DNA of 9,748 bases from Acetobacteraceae bacterium (GTDB lineage: Bacteria > Pseudomonadota > Alphaproteobacteria > Acetobacterales > Acetobacteraceae): contig DAHWNE010000330.1 in NCBI GenBank assembly GCA_027340195.1, positions 1 to 9,748 of the forward strand, in the 5' to 3' direction. The notes beneath the pieces are model-generated. The model saw only the letters and a program-made list of their open reading frames with translations. It did not search any database and had not been told where the DNA came from. Below are positions 1 to 6,812 of the stretch, piece by piece. The translations under genes were made by a program, and so were the position numbers. Position 1 is the stretch's first letter. Every line of letters begins with the position of its first letter.

Positions 1-17
1 TGGCGTTGCCGCTGTAA
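1..17 (+). CDS. 3' tail of an upstream gene (partial)
   Basis: Reading in frame 3, the first bases give Ala-Leu-Pro-Leu followed by a TAA stop at 15-17. This could be the end of a + strand gene lying mostly outside the window. The stop falls 19 bases before the GTG start of the VOC gene, and that gene's Shine-Dalgarno sequence sits in between, which would fit an operon. Four codons cannot identify a product, and the stop could be chance. Confidence 0.25.
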
Positions 18-22
18 GCACC

Positions 23-29
23 GGGAGGA
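23..29 (+). promoter_or_regulatory. Shine-Dalgarno site of the VOC gene
   Basis: GGGAGGA lies 7 bases upstream of the GTG at 37. It is a strong match to the anti-Shine-Dalgarno sequence and supports the GTG as the true start although it is not ATG. Confidence 0.7.
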
Positions 30-36
30 CCCTGCC

Positions 37-588
37 GTGACCGCATTGCCCCGTCTGCCCGAACGTCTGCACCACCACGCCTATGTGGTGGCCGACCAGG
101 AAGCCAACCGCCGCTTCTTCGAGGACATCCTGGGCCTGCCGCTGGTCGCCACCTGGTGCGAGGACCTGCGCCACCCGATGACCGGCGAATCGACGCCGAT
201 GTGCCACACCTTCTTCGCGCTGGCCGATGGCGGGGCGCTGGCGTTCTTCCAGTTCGCCGATCCCGCGCTGCATCGACTCTGCGTCACCGACACCCCGCCG
301 CGGGTGCGCAATTTCGACCATATCGCCTTCAAGGTGGATGACGAGACCTACGCCGCCATCGTCGCCCGGCTGCGCGCCGCCGGCGAGGCGGTACGCGAGA
401 CCGACCACGGCTATTGCCGGTCCTGCTACGCGACCTCGCCGGACGGGCTGATCGTGGAGTTCACCGTCGATCCGCCGGACGCGGAGGACATCGCGGCGCG
501 GCGGCGGGCGGATGCCCATGCCGAGCTGGCGCGCTGGCTGGCCGGCGATCACCGCCCGAACAACCGGCTCCGCCCGGGGCACGGCTGA
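37..588 (+). CDS. VOC-family protein (glyoxalase / bleomycin-resistance / extradiol-dioxygenase fold)
   Basis: A cytosolic 183-residue protein of the vicinal oxygen chelate superfamily, built from two beta-alpha-beta-beta-beta modules. Module one starts at the H-rich strand HHHAYVV (residues 12-18) with the helix ANRRFFEDILGLP (23-35). Module two starts at FDHIAFKV (93-100) and ends in the strand SPDGLIVEF (134-142). Likely metal ligands are His13 or His14, His95 and Glu141, the classic His/His/Glu pattern of Fe(II)- or Mn(II)-dependent members. The length is slightly over the single-domain norm because of a charged C-terminal tail (about 146-183) rich in Arg, Ala and Asp. No signal peptide or membrane segment is seen. 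The GTG start is chosen because of the preceding GGGAGGA. The family covers glyoxalases, dioxygenases and resistance proteins, and the substrate cannot be read from the sequence. The gene is convergent with the next one, with 17 bp between the stops. Confidence 0.88.
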   Translation: MTALPRLPERLHHHAYVVADQEANRRFFEDILGLPLVATWCEDLRHPMTGESTPMCHTFFALADGGALAFFQFADPALHRLCVTDTPPRVRNFDHIAFKVDDETYAAIVARLRAAGEAVRETDHGYCRSCYATSPDGLIVEFTVDPPDAEDIAARRRADAHAELARWLAGDHRPNNRLRPGHG

Positions 589-605
589 TCCGGGTGCCGG
601 CGCGC

Positions 606-1466
606 TCATCGCGTCGGGCTGAGCTGAACCGAGACCGGGCAGTGGCTGGAGAGGCGGCGTTGCCACGCCCGCCCCCGCTCGGCATAGACCAGCACGCGCA
701 GGCTGCCCGGCCGCAGCCACCGCCGCGCCGCGTCGCCCAGCACGATCTGATCGACGAAATAGGCGCCACCCCAGCAGGGTGAGGCGAAGCCGCGACCGGC
801 GCGGATCACCGGCGCGGCGGCGGCAAGGCGTCGCCACATACCGTCCGGCCGGCCGTGTCGCGGATCGAACCGGCGGTTGAAATCGCCGAGGATCAGGAAC
901 GGCGTGTCGTGCGCGGCGCGCGCCCTCTCCCAGGCGAGCAGCGGCGGCAGTTGGCGGGCCAGGATGCGGCAGGCCCGGCGCGACCCGCGCAGCGGCGAGA
1001 ACGCGCAGCCGGCCTTCAGATGCACCGCGAGCAGGCGCAGCCGCATCCCGCCGGCCAAATGGAGGGTGATGTCGGCGCCCGAGCGCAGCCAGGACTGCGC
1101 CGGGGCGAGCGCGCGCAGATCTGGGTTGCGGGTGAACCGCAGCCCGCGCCGGAGCGCGAATCCCACCCGCAGCGCCACCCGGTCGTGGGTCAGCACGATG
1201 CGGTAGCGCGCCGGCGGAAAGACGCGGGCGGCGGCGGCGCGGCTGTCCACCCCCTGCAATGCCACCACATCCGCATCCAGCCGCGCGGCGTAGGCGGCGA
1301 GGCGGGCGAAATCGGCCTTGTCGCGCGGGCGCACATCCGCCGGCAGGGCGGGGTCTCCGGCCGGGCGCAGGGTCAGCCAGTCCAGGTTCCAACTGGCCAC
1401 CCGCAGCGACGCAGCGCGGGCGGGAAGCGCAAGGAGCAACAGGCAGATCACCAGCCGGCGCAGCAT
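606..1466 (-). CDS. Exported endonuclease/exonuclease/phosphatase (EEP)-fold protein with altered active site
   Basis: A 286-residue protein of the EEP (DNase I/ExoIII-like) fold. The ATG at 1466 is preferred over an in-frame TTG at 1505 because it opens directly into a signal peptide: MLRR, then a Leu-rich core at residues 5-14, then an Ala-Arg-Ala site near 16-19. Export is therefore expected. Fold landmarks in order are SWNLDW with Asn27, VVALQGVD (67-74), the His149/Lys151 segment AVHLKAG, LILGDFN (191-197) with Asp195 and Asn197, VDQIVLG (238-244) with Asp239, and SSHCPVSV (273-280) with His275. Two residues differ from the family consensus. The metal-binding Glu of the LQE motif is Gly72, and the Asp of the terminal S-D-H motif is Ser274. 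The general-base region and the other ligands remain. It may be catalytically weak, use another metal geometry, or be a non-catalytic relative. Relatives act on nucleic acids, phospholipids or inositol phosphates, so no substrate is assigned. It is divergent from the GT87 gene. Confidence 0.85.
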   Translation of the reverse strand: MLRRLVICLLLLALPARAASLRVASWNLDWLTLRPAGDPALPADVRPRDKADFARLAAYAARLDADVVALQGVDSRAAAARVFPPARYRIVLTHDRVALRVGFALRRGLRFTRNPDLRALAPAQSWLRSGADITLHLAGGMRLRLLAVHLKAGCAFSPLRGSRRACRILARQLPPLLAWERARAAHDTPFLILGDFNRRFDPRHGRPDGMWRRLAAAAPVIRAGRGFASPCWGGAYFVDQIVLGDAARRWLRPGSLRVLVYAERGRAWQRRLSSHCPVSVQLSPTR

Positions 1467-1569
1467 CCGCGCAGCATCGCCCGAGGCCGGTAAACACGGC
1501 GTCAAGCCGCGGGCGCGACACCATCCGGCTGCAACGCCGATGTTACCGCGGGCCGGGCATCGGGGCGCG
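1467..1569. promoter_or_regulatory. Divergent intergenic region between the EEP gene and the GT87 gene
   Basis: These 103 bp must hold the start signals of two divergent genes. On the - strand TTGACG (1500-1505) resembles a -35 box, but I find no convincing -10 at the right distance. On the + strand no clear promoter is seen. Neither gene start has a strong Shine-Dalgarno sequence. An ATG at 1540, in frame with the GT87 start at 1570, is a possible alternative. Confidence 0.3.
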
Positions 1570-2784
1570 ATGTCGGCCGCCCTTGCCCGCCCTGCCCCGC
1601 TGCTGCCCCGGTTGCGCCGGGTCGCCTTCGCGCTGGCCCCGGGCCTGCTGGGGGCGGTCGCGGTGCTGTACTACGCGCTGGTGCTGTATGAGATCTGGCT
1701 GGCGCCGACGCATCGGTCCGATTTCATCGCCATGCGCGGCTGGGCGCTGTTCATCCGTCGCGCCGCCGATCCGACGATGCTCTATGATCCGGTGCAGGTG
1801 CAGGCGTTCTTCCATGCGCTGATCCCGAATTTCAAGGATCACTACCCGTTCGCCTATCCGCCTTCGTTCCTGCTGCTGATCGGACCGCTGGCGTATCTGT
1901 CCTGGCCGGTCGCGGCGAGTCTGTGGATGGCGGGGCAGATGGCGCTGTACGCGCTGCTGCCGGCCGAGCCGCGATGGCGGCGGGCGCAGGCGCTGGGGAT
2001 ACTGGTGGTGCCGGTGACCGCGCTGACGGTTTCCATCGGCCAGGATGGGCTGGTGGTGGCCGCGCTGCTGGGGGGCGGCTGCCGGCTGCTGGAACGCCGG
2101 CCGGTGCTGGCCGGGGTGCTGTTCGGCCTGGCCTCGGTCAAGCCGCAGTTCGGGGTGCTGGTGCCGCTGGCGCTGCTCGCCGCCGGCCAGTGGCGCACGA
2201 TGGCGGCGGCGGCGGCCACCGTGCTGGTGCTGGTGGTGGCCAGCGGAGCGGTGTTCGGGTTCCGCCTGTGGCTGGTCTGGCCGGAGGCGATGGCGGGACT
2301 GTCGCATTACGTGGGCGGCGAGCGCTCGCTCGATCACCTGGTGCCGACGGTGGCGGGGAACCTCCGGCTGCTCGGCGCCGCGCCGGCGGTGGTCTGGGCC
2401 GCGCAGGCAGCGGCGGCGCTGATCGCGGCGGCTTCGGTGTGGCGGGTCTGGCGCCGGCGCGGGCCGGGGCGGGCGGCGAGCGCGGTGCTGCTGGTGGGGG
2501 CCATGCTGGCGACGCCCTATGCGTTCTATTACGATCTGGTGGTGATGAACCTGGGCCTGGCCGCCTTCGTGCTGGACCGGCGGGGGCGGCTGGCGGGGTG
2601 GGAATGGGCGGTATTGGCGGCGGCGTTCCTGGTGCCGCCGGCGATGAACTTCTCCTTCTGCACCTGGCCGGTCTCGCTGCCGGTGGTGGTGGGCGCGTTC
2701 GTCATGGTGACGCGCTCGGCCCTCCGGCCGGGGGTGGACAGCGGCGGCGGGGCCGGGCAGGTTGCCGCCCTGTCCCCGCTTTGA
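1570..2784 (+). CDS. GT87/DUF2029-family integral-membrane glycosyltransferase
   Basis: A 404-residue polytopic membrane protein resembling glycosyltransferase family 87 (GT-C fold), whose studied actinobacterial members are polyprenyl-phosphate-mannose-dependent mannosyltransferases. The first membrane segment (about 18-41) is followed by a non-cytoplasmic loop with Asp51, in the place where GT-C enzymes carry a catalytic acid, and by the motif YDPVQVQAF (72-80). PFAYPPSFLLL (93-103) begins the next segment. SVKPQFGVLVPLALL (189-203) and ATPYAFYYDLVV (314-325) are typical family signatures. Further hydrophobic segments lie near 142-172, 210-232, 273-290, 303-335 and 346-382. The last 20 residues are Gly/Ala-rich. 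The ATG at 1570 places the basic RRV segment just before the first helix; an in-frame ATG at 1540 would add ten residues. Acceptor and donor are unknown, but cell-envelope or polyprenyl-linked sugar transfer is the expected role. The flavin reductase gene follows after 14 bp, so the two may be co-transcribed. Confidence 0.82.
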   Translation: MSAALARPAPLLPRLRRVAFALAPGLLGAVAVLYYALVLYEIWLAPTHRSDFIAMRGWALFIRRAADPTMLYDPVQVQAFFHALIPNFKDHYPFAYPPSFLLLIGPLAYLSWPVAASLWMAGQMALYALLPAEPRWRRAQALGILVVPVTALTVSIGQDGLVVAALLGGGCRLLERRPVLAGVLFGLASVKPQFGVLVPLALLAAGQWRTMAAAAATVLVLVVASGAVFGFRLWLVWPEAMAGLSHYVGGERSLDHLVPTVAGNLRLLGAAPAVVWAAQAAAALIAAASVWRVWRRRGPGRAASAVLLVGAMLATPYAFYYDLVVMNLGLAAFVLDRRGRLAGWEWAVLAAAFLVPPAMNFSFCTWPVSLPVVVGAFVMVTRSALRPGVDSGGGAGQVAALSPL

Positions 2785-2798
2785 CCCGTTGCGGTTTC

Positions 2799-3440
2799 AT
2801 GCTGTTCGATCTTTCCGCGCTCGACGCGACCAACGCTTACAAACTGCTGGTTTCCACCGTGGTACCGCGGCCGATCGCCTGGGTCACCACGCAGGATCTG
2901 GACGGGTCGGTGAACGCCGCGCCGTTTTCCTTTTTCAACGCGGTGTCCGGCAATCCGCCGGTGGTGGCGATCGGCATCGGCGGGCGCGCCCCCGGCGACG
3001 TGAAGGACACCGGCGGCAACATCCGCCGCACCGGGCAGTTCGTGGTCAACATGGTCTCCGACGCGCTGGCCGAGGCGATGAACGTGACCGCGATCGATTT
3101 CGACAAATCGATCAACGAGCTGTCCGAGGCCGGGCTGACCACCGCCGCCTCCGCCAAGGTGACGCCGCCACGGATCGCCGAGGCGCCGGTGGCGTTCGAG
3201 TGCGAGCGCCTGGTGATCGTCGAAGTCGGCGTCGATCGGGCGGTGGTGCTGGGCCGGGTGGTGGCGATCCACATCAAGGACGAGTTCGTGCTGGACCCGG
3301 CGCGCTGCTACGTGGATACGCCGAAGCTCGATCTGATCGGCCGGATGCACGGATCGGGCTGGTATTCCCGCACCCGCGACCGCTTCGACATGCCGCGCAT
3401 CGCGGTGGAGGCATGGGCGGGGCGGAAGGCCGCCGAATAG
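2799..3440 (+). CDS. Flavin reductase-like protein (FMN-binding split barrel, COG1853 type)
   Basis: A soluble 213-residue protein of the flavin reductase-like domain family, which binds FMN or FAD in a split beta-barrel and commonly supplies reduced flavin to a partner oxygenase. The N-terminal half shows the family pattern STVVPRPIAWVTT (19-31), a D-x-x-G turn (33-36), the flavin-binding strand NAAPFSFFNAVS (39-50) and NPPVVAIGI (52-60). RRTGQFVVNMVS (76-87) follows. The C-terminal part includes a substrate-side loop (90-125), FECERL (133-138) and LGRVVAIHI (151-159). The Tyr-Val-Asp-Thr-Pro and GRMHGSGWYSRT segments (171-192) are typical of the larger subgroup. ATG at 2799 is chosen because the family pattern begins within about 15 residues; its ribosome site is poor, consistent with coupling to the GT87 gene 14 bp upstream. 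No partner monooxygenase is visible in the window. It converges on the ABC operon with 7 bp between stops. Confidence 0.88.
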   Translation: MLFDLSALDATNAYKLLVSTVVPRPIAWVTTQDLDGSVNAAPFSFFNAVSGNPPVVAIGIGGRAPGDVKDTGGNIRRTGQFVVNMVSDALAEAMNVTAIDFDKSINELSEAGLTTAASAKVTPPRIAEAPVAFECERLVIVEVGVDRAVVLGRVVAIHIKDEFVLDPARCYVDTPKLDLIGRMHGSGWYSRTRDRFDMPRIAVEAWAGRKAAE

Positions 3441-3459
3441 GCCGGCCTCAGGCGGCGGC
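3429..3459. terminator. Candidate bidirectional terminator hairpin between convergent genes
   Basis: GCCGCCG at 3429-3435 pairs perfectly with CGGCGGC at 3453-3459. A G-T and an A-T pair could extend the stem outward. The 17-base loop contains the perfect palindrome GGCCGGCC (3440-3447). The structure spans the stop codons of two convergent transcription units, where a shared terminator would be expected. There is no T-tract on either side, so this may instead be chance pairing in GC-rich coding ends. Confidence 0.3.
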
Positions 3460-4206
3460 TTCGGGGTGCCAGCGCAGCAGGTGCCGCCGCAGCCGCGCCA
3501 TCAGCGCCACCGCGACACCGCCGACCAGCGCCATCTCCACGATGCCGGCATAGACGCCCACCGAATCGGCGTAGTTCTCGGCGTTCACCATCATGCCGCC
3601 GAGGCCGTTGCCGCCCATCAGCATCTCCGAGGCGACTTCCACGATCAGCGCCAGCGGCAGCGCCACCTGCAAGCCGGTGAGAATCTGCGGCATGGCGGCG
3701 GGCAGCATCACATCGCGGAACAGTTCGGCCCGGCTGGCGCCCAGGCTTTGCGCCGACCAGGTCAGCTGGCGTTCGACCCCGCGGGTGCCGGCGTCGGCCG
3801 CCGCGATCACGGTGAACACGGCGGAAAACCCGGTCATCACGATCTTCGAGAGGTCGAACACCCCGAACCACAGCATGAAGATGGGCAAGAAGGCGATCGC
3901 CGGCATCGGGAATCCCACCGAAACGATCGGCTCGACGAACCAGCCGACCAGCGGGCGGCGGGAGATCAGGATGCCGAGCGGAATGCCGATCGCGCAGGCC
4001 AGCGCGAAGCCGGCCAGGGTGCGATACAGCGTCGCCGCCGCGTTCAGGAAGAAGGCGCCCGAGGCCACATCCTGCGCCAGCCGCGCCGCCACCGCGGCAA
4101 GCGGCGGCAGCAGGAACGGGCGGATCAGGCCAAGCCGGTTCGCAACTTCCCAACCGGCCAGCAACACGAGAAACGCCGAGCACCGCAGCGCGATTCGCCC
4201 GATCAT
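3448..4206 (-). CDS. ABC importer permease, NitT/TauT/SsuC type (second permease)
   Basis: A 252-residue inner-membrane permease of the BPD_transp_1 family, as in nitrate, taurine and alkanesulfonate importers. It has an N-terminal membrane helix (about 10-28), the short motif LLPPL (32-36), then five further hydrophobic segments around 65-82, 95-117, 122-140, 178-197 and 217-240. The cytoplasmic EAA coupling loop, which docks on the ATPase, is well formed: SAQSLGASRAELFRDVMLPAA (151-171) and PQILTGL (173-179). The ATG at 4206 overlaps the TGA of the preceding permease as ATGA and follows a GGTGG ribosome site, so it is preferred to an in-frame GTG at 4215. The gene is the last of the operon. 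The protein is clearly paralogous to its neighbour, so the two probably form a heterodimeric channel. The substrate is unknown. Confidence 0.9.
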   Translation of the reverse strand: MIGRIALRCSAFLVLLAGWEVANRLGLIRPFLLPPLAAVAARLAQDVASGAFFLNAAATLYRTLAGFALACAIGIPLGILISRRPLVGWFVEPIVSVGFPMPAIAFLPIFMLWFGVFDLSKIVMTGFSAVFTVIAAADAGTRGVERQLTWSAQSLGASRAELFRDVMLPAAMPQILTGLQVALPLALIVEVASEMLMGGNGLGGMMVNAENYADSVGVYAGIVEMALVGGVAVALMARLRRHLLRWHPEAAA

Positions 4207-4946
4207 ATGCGCCACCGCAGCAGATGCGCCGAAAGCGCGGCGAAGCCACGATCGGCCAGGAACCCCAGCGCGGTGATGGTCAGGATCGCGGCGAACATCG
4301 CCGGATAGGCGCCGTCATCGCCCAGGGAACCGATCAGGAACCCCAGCCCGTTATTGGCGATGATGAGTTCCGACGCCACCATCAGCAGGAAGGCGAAAGC
4401 GGTGGCGGTGCGCAGCCCGATCAGGATCTGCGGCATCGCCGCCGGCAGCAGCACCTCCCGCAGCACGTCCCGCCGCGAGGCGCCGAGGCTGCGCGCCGAC
4501 CAGACCAGGACGTGATCGACCCCGCGAATCCCGTTATAGGTGCCCAGGATCACCGGCAGCAGGCAGCCCAGGAAGATCAGCACGATCTTCGCCGTGTCGC
4601 CGAGACCGAACCAGACCATCACCAACGGCACCAGCGCGGTCTTGGGCAGCGGGTAGAACGCCTGCACCAGCGGCCCGAACGCGGCGCGGAACCGCGGCAG
4701 CAGCGCCATCCCGGCGCCGAGGCCGAAGCCCACCACGATGGCCAGCGCCAGCCCCGCCGCCCCGCGCAGCAGCGAGGGCACCGCGTTGCGCAGAAGACTC
4801 CCGTCCGCCAGCATATGCGCCAACGCCACCAGCACCACCGAGAACGGCGGCAAAAGCGCGCGGGAGACGAGGCCGAGCCGGGTTACCAACTCCCACAGCG
4901 CCGCCAGGATCAGCAGCGGCAGGTAGCTGATCGCCCCCTGTTTCAT
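4203..4946 (-). CDS. ABC importer permease, NitT/TauT/SsuC type (first permease)
   Basis: A 247-residue inner-membrane permease with the same architecture as the next gene. It has helix one (about 8-25), the motif LLPPFSVV (31-38), membrane segments near 62-84, 94-115, 118-136, 178-197 and 215-233, and an EAA loop with SARSLGASRRDVL (150-162) and LLPAAMPQILIGL (166-178). The C-terminus is short and basic (HLLRWRI). The ATG at 4946 overlaps the TGA of the ATPase gene as ATGA, and no strong Shine-Dalgarno precedes it, pointing to translational coupling. Shared blocks such as RGV, SLGAS, LPAAMPQIL and NGLG show that the two permeases derive from one ancestral duplication, though they differ strongly elsewhere. 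The family includes importers for sulfonates, nitrate, cyanate, riboflavin and pyrimidine precursors, so specificity cannot be assigned from the permease. Confidence 0.9.
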   Translation of the reverse strand: MKQGAISYLPLLILAALWELVTRLGLVSRALLPPFSVVLVALAHMLADGSLLRNAVPSLLRGAAGLALAIVVGFGLGAGMALLPRFRAAFGPLVQAFYPLPKTALVPLVMVWFGLGDTAKIVLIFLGCLLPVILGTYNGIRGVDHVLVWSARSLGASRRDVLREVLLPAAMPQILIGLRTATAFAFLLMVASELIIANNGLGFLIGSLGDDGAYPAMFAAILTITALGFLADRGFAALSAHLLRWRI

Positions 4947-5749
4947 GCGGACACCGGGCGCCGAGCGTCGTCCACTTCGGCGCGCACCATCTGCCAGATC
5001 AGCTCCACCTGCTCGGCGAAGTCCGGGCGCTTGAACACCGCCGGATCGGCGGCGCGGTTGAAGCCGGCGGACAGGGTGCGACGGATGCGCCCGGGCCGCG
5101 CGCTCATCACCGAGATTTCGTCCGCCAGATAGACCGCCTCGGCCACGTCATGGGTGACGAAGACCACGGTCTTGCCGGTCTGGCGCCAGATGCCCAGCAA
5201 CTCCTCCTGCATGATCCGCCGCGTCTGCGCGTCCAGCGCGCCGAAGGGTTCGTCCATCAGCAGGATGTCGGGTTCGGCGGCCAGGGTGCGGGCGAGCGCG
5301 GCGCGCTGCTGCATCCCGCCCGACAGCTGGCCGGGGAAGCTCGCCTCGAACCCGGTCAGATGCACCAGGTCGATGAAGCGCTGCGCGCGATCACGCGCCT
5401 CGGCGCCGCGGATGCCGCGCTTGCCGATGCCGTAGAGGATATTCTGCAGCACCGTCTTCCAGGGAAACAGCGCGAAGTTCTGGAACACCACGCCGCGGTC
5501 GGGGCCGGGGGCGGTGACCAGTCCGCGATCGGTGCGGATGCTGCCGATCTGCACCGGCAGGAAGCCGCCGATGCAGTACAGCAACGTGCTCTTGCCGCAG
5601 CCGCTGGGGCCGAGCAGGGCATGAAAACTGCCGGTGGCGACGGTGAGGGAGACGTCCTCCAGCGCGCGGACCCGCGTTCCCGCCCGAGGGGTGTAGTCAT
5701 GCGACAGGCCGGTGATGACGATGCCCGTCGGAACGGACTTGTCGGTCAT
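4943..5749 (-). CDS. ABC importer ATPase, NitT/TauT/SsuB type
   Basis: A 268-residue cytoplasmic ATP-binding subunit that drives the importer. All catalytic motifs are intact: Walker A GPSGCGKST (47-55), the Q-loop Gln90 in VVFQNFALFPW, the ABC signature LSGGMQQR (142-149), Walker B ILLMDEP (162-168) with catalytic Glu167, the D-loop GALDAQT (170-176), and the H-loop His200 in FVTHDVAEA. Phe-Pro-Trp after the Q-loop and the length of about 260 are typical of the nitrate/sulfonate/taurine subfamily. The ATG at 5749 overlaps the binding-protein stop as ATGA; the first twenty residues lead directly into the usual beta-strand (IVITGLSHDY). It is followed by two permease genes, so the same ATPase dimer would serve a heteromeric channel. 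The ATP-binding function is certain; the transported compound is not. Confidence 0.95.
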   Translation of the reverse strand: MTDKSVPTGIVITGLSHDYTPRAGTRVRALEDVSLTVATGSFHALLGPSGCGKSTLLYCIGGFLPVQIGSIRTDRGLVTAPGPDRGVVFQNFALFPWKTVLQNILYGIGKRGIRGAEARDRAQRFIDLVHLTGFEASFPGQLSGGMQQRAALARTLAAEPDILLMDEPFGALDAQTRRIMQEELLGIWRQTGKTVVFVTHDVAEAVYLADEISVMSARPGRIRRTLSAGFNRAADPAVFKRPDFAEQVELIWQMVRAEVDDARRPVSA

Positions 5750-6786
5750 GCCGGGGTGGTGATCCGCTTCTTCGCCTCGGTCAGGAAACTGAGATCGGCA
5801 TGGCCGGGAGAGACGGTGATGGTCTGCTTCAGCAGCCCGATCTGATGGGCGATGTCGATCGGCTTCTGCACGCCGGGGAGATTGGGCACGCTCCAGGGAT
5901 CGCGGTAGTAGTCCTGGTGGGTGAAGACGTAGGAGAGTTCCGCCGGCGCGATGTGCATGAAGCGGGCGATGATGCCGATCGCGGCGGCGCGGTTCTTCGG
6001 ATCCAGGAACCAGCGGCGCGAGCGGACCCAGTCCTCCATGAAATCGGCCACCACCGCCTGGTGCTTGCGCAGATACGAGGCGCGGCCGGCCAGGAAGATG
6101 GTTTCCGAGGCGCCGAAGATGTCCTTGCCCTGGAACAGCGCGCGATATTTCCCGGTCTTGAGCATCGCGATCAGCATCGGATTCAGGATGATGGAGCAAT
6201 CGACCTCGCCCTTTTCCAGCAGCGAGGGCATGGCGTTGAACGCGGCCTGGATCACCACGTAGTCGCGCTTGTCCACCAGCCCGTGGCGCAGCAGCAGGCC
6301 GCGCATCGCGGTATCGGAGGCCGATCCGATCGCGTTGCTGGCGATGCGCTTGCCTTTCAGGTCCTCGATTTTGCGGATCGGACCGGCGGCCTTCACCAGC
6401 CAGGTGTCGGAATGCCAGCCCGGCACGCCGTCCTGAATGATGTCGGAGACGATCTGAAGATCGAGATGCGCGTTGGTGACGCCGAGTGCCAGCGTGGACC
6501 CGGCGGAGGCGAAGAAATCGAGCTCCTGCCCCGCCATCGCCATCAGCTGCGGCGAGGAGCCGCGGAACAGGATCGGCTTGACGGTGTAGGATTTGCCGTA
6601 GTGCTTCAGCCCCTTCTGGGCGGGGTTCTCGAACAGCACCGGGATCAGATGGCCCGGCATGGTGGCCCAGCCGACGCGGATGGCCAGCGGCGCGGCGCGG
6701 GCGGGGCGGGTGACGGCGGCGGTGGCGGCAACCCCGGCGGCGCCGGCGAGCGCGGCGCGGCGCGAGAGAGTCCCGGATGCGGGCAT
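5746..6786 (-). CDS. ABC importer periplasmic substrate-binding protein, NitT/TauT-like, Tat-exported
   Basis: A 346-residue binding protein, first gene of the importer operon. The N-terminus has a twin-arginine signal: LSRRAALAG (7-15) with Arg9-Arg10, an Ala/Val hydrophobic stretch (11-25), and a probable cleavage site at Ala-Arg-Ala (29-31). Tat export suggests folding in the cytoplasm, as known for some NMT1/SsuA-like proteins. The mature protein begins with the beta-strand LAIRVGWAT and the family lobe pattern, including QLMAMAGQELDFFASAG, the Asp-Thr-Trp-Leu-Val strand, IEDLKGKRIASN, and a segment around AFNAMPSLLEKGEVDCSI. The length is normal for NitT/TauT binding proteins. The ATG at 6786 is fixed by CAGGAGGA six bases upstream. 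The reading frame stays open far upstream, but that part is only antisense to the aldehyde dehydrogenase. The ligand cannot be read from the sequence; sulfonate, nitrate or a pyrimidine-like compound are family possibilities. Confidence 0.9.
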   Translation of the reverse strand: MPASGTLSRRAALAGAAGVAATAAVTRPARAAPLAIRVGWATMPGHLIPVLFENPAQKGLKHYGKSYTVKPILFRGSSPQLMAMAGQELDFFASAGSTLALGVTNAHLDLQIVSDIIQDGVPGWHSDTWLVKAAGPIRKIEDLKGKRIASNAIGSASDTAMRGLLLRHGLVDKRDYVVIQAAFNAMPSLLEKGEVDCSIILNPMLIAMLKTGKYRALFQGKDIFGASETIFLAGRASYLRKHQAVVADFMEDWVRSRRWFLDPKNRAAAIGIIARFMHIAPAELSYVFTHQDYYRDPWSVPNLPGVQKPIDIAHQIGLLKQTITVSPGHADLSFLTEAKKRITTPA

Positions 6787-6792
6787 GGACAA

Positions 6793-6800
6793 TCCTCCTG
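6793..6800 (-). promoter_or_regulatory. Shine-Dalgarno site of the binding-protein gene
   Basis: On the - strand CAGGAGGA ends 6 bases before the ATG at 6786. It is by far the best ribosome site in the importer operon and decides the start within a much longer open frame. Confidence 0.8.
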
Positions 6801-6812
6801 TGTTGTGACCGA

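Noticed and set aside
571..605. Possible terminator after the VOC gene (GGCAC 578-582 with GTGCC 594-598)
   Set aside because: The stem is only five base pairs with an 11-base loop and no T-tract; too weak to call.
1923..2798. Upstream extension of the flavin reductase frame through the GT87 gene
   Set aside because: It is a Gly/Ala/Arg-rich out-of-frame reading of the membrane protein; the flavin-reductase fold begins only after 2799.
3466..5132. + strand open frames opposite the permease and ATPase genes
   Set aside because: They are His/Gln/Arg/Gly-rich shadows without domain features, while the - strand frames carry intact ABC motifs.
2799..6786. Idea of a complete alkanesulfonate-utilisation locus (importer plus flavin reductase)
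   Set aside because: No SsuD/TauD-like oxygenase is present, and the flavin reductase is convergent to the importer and not in its operon.
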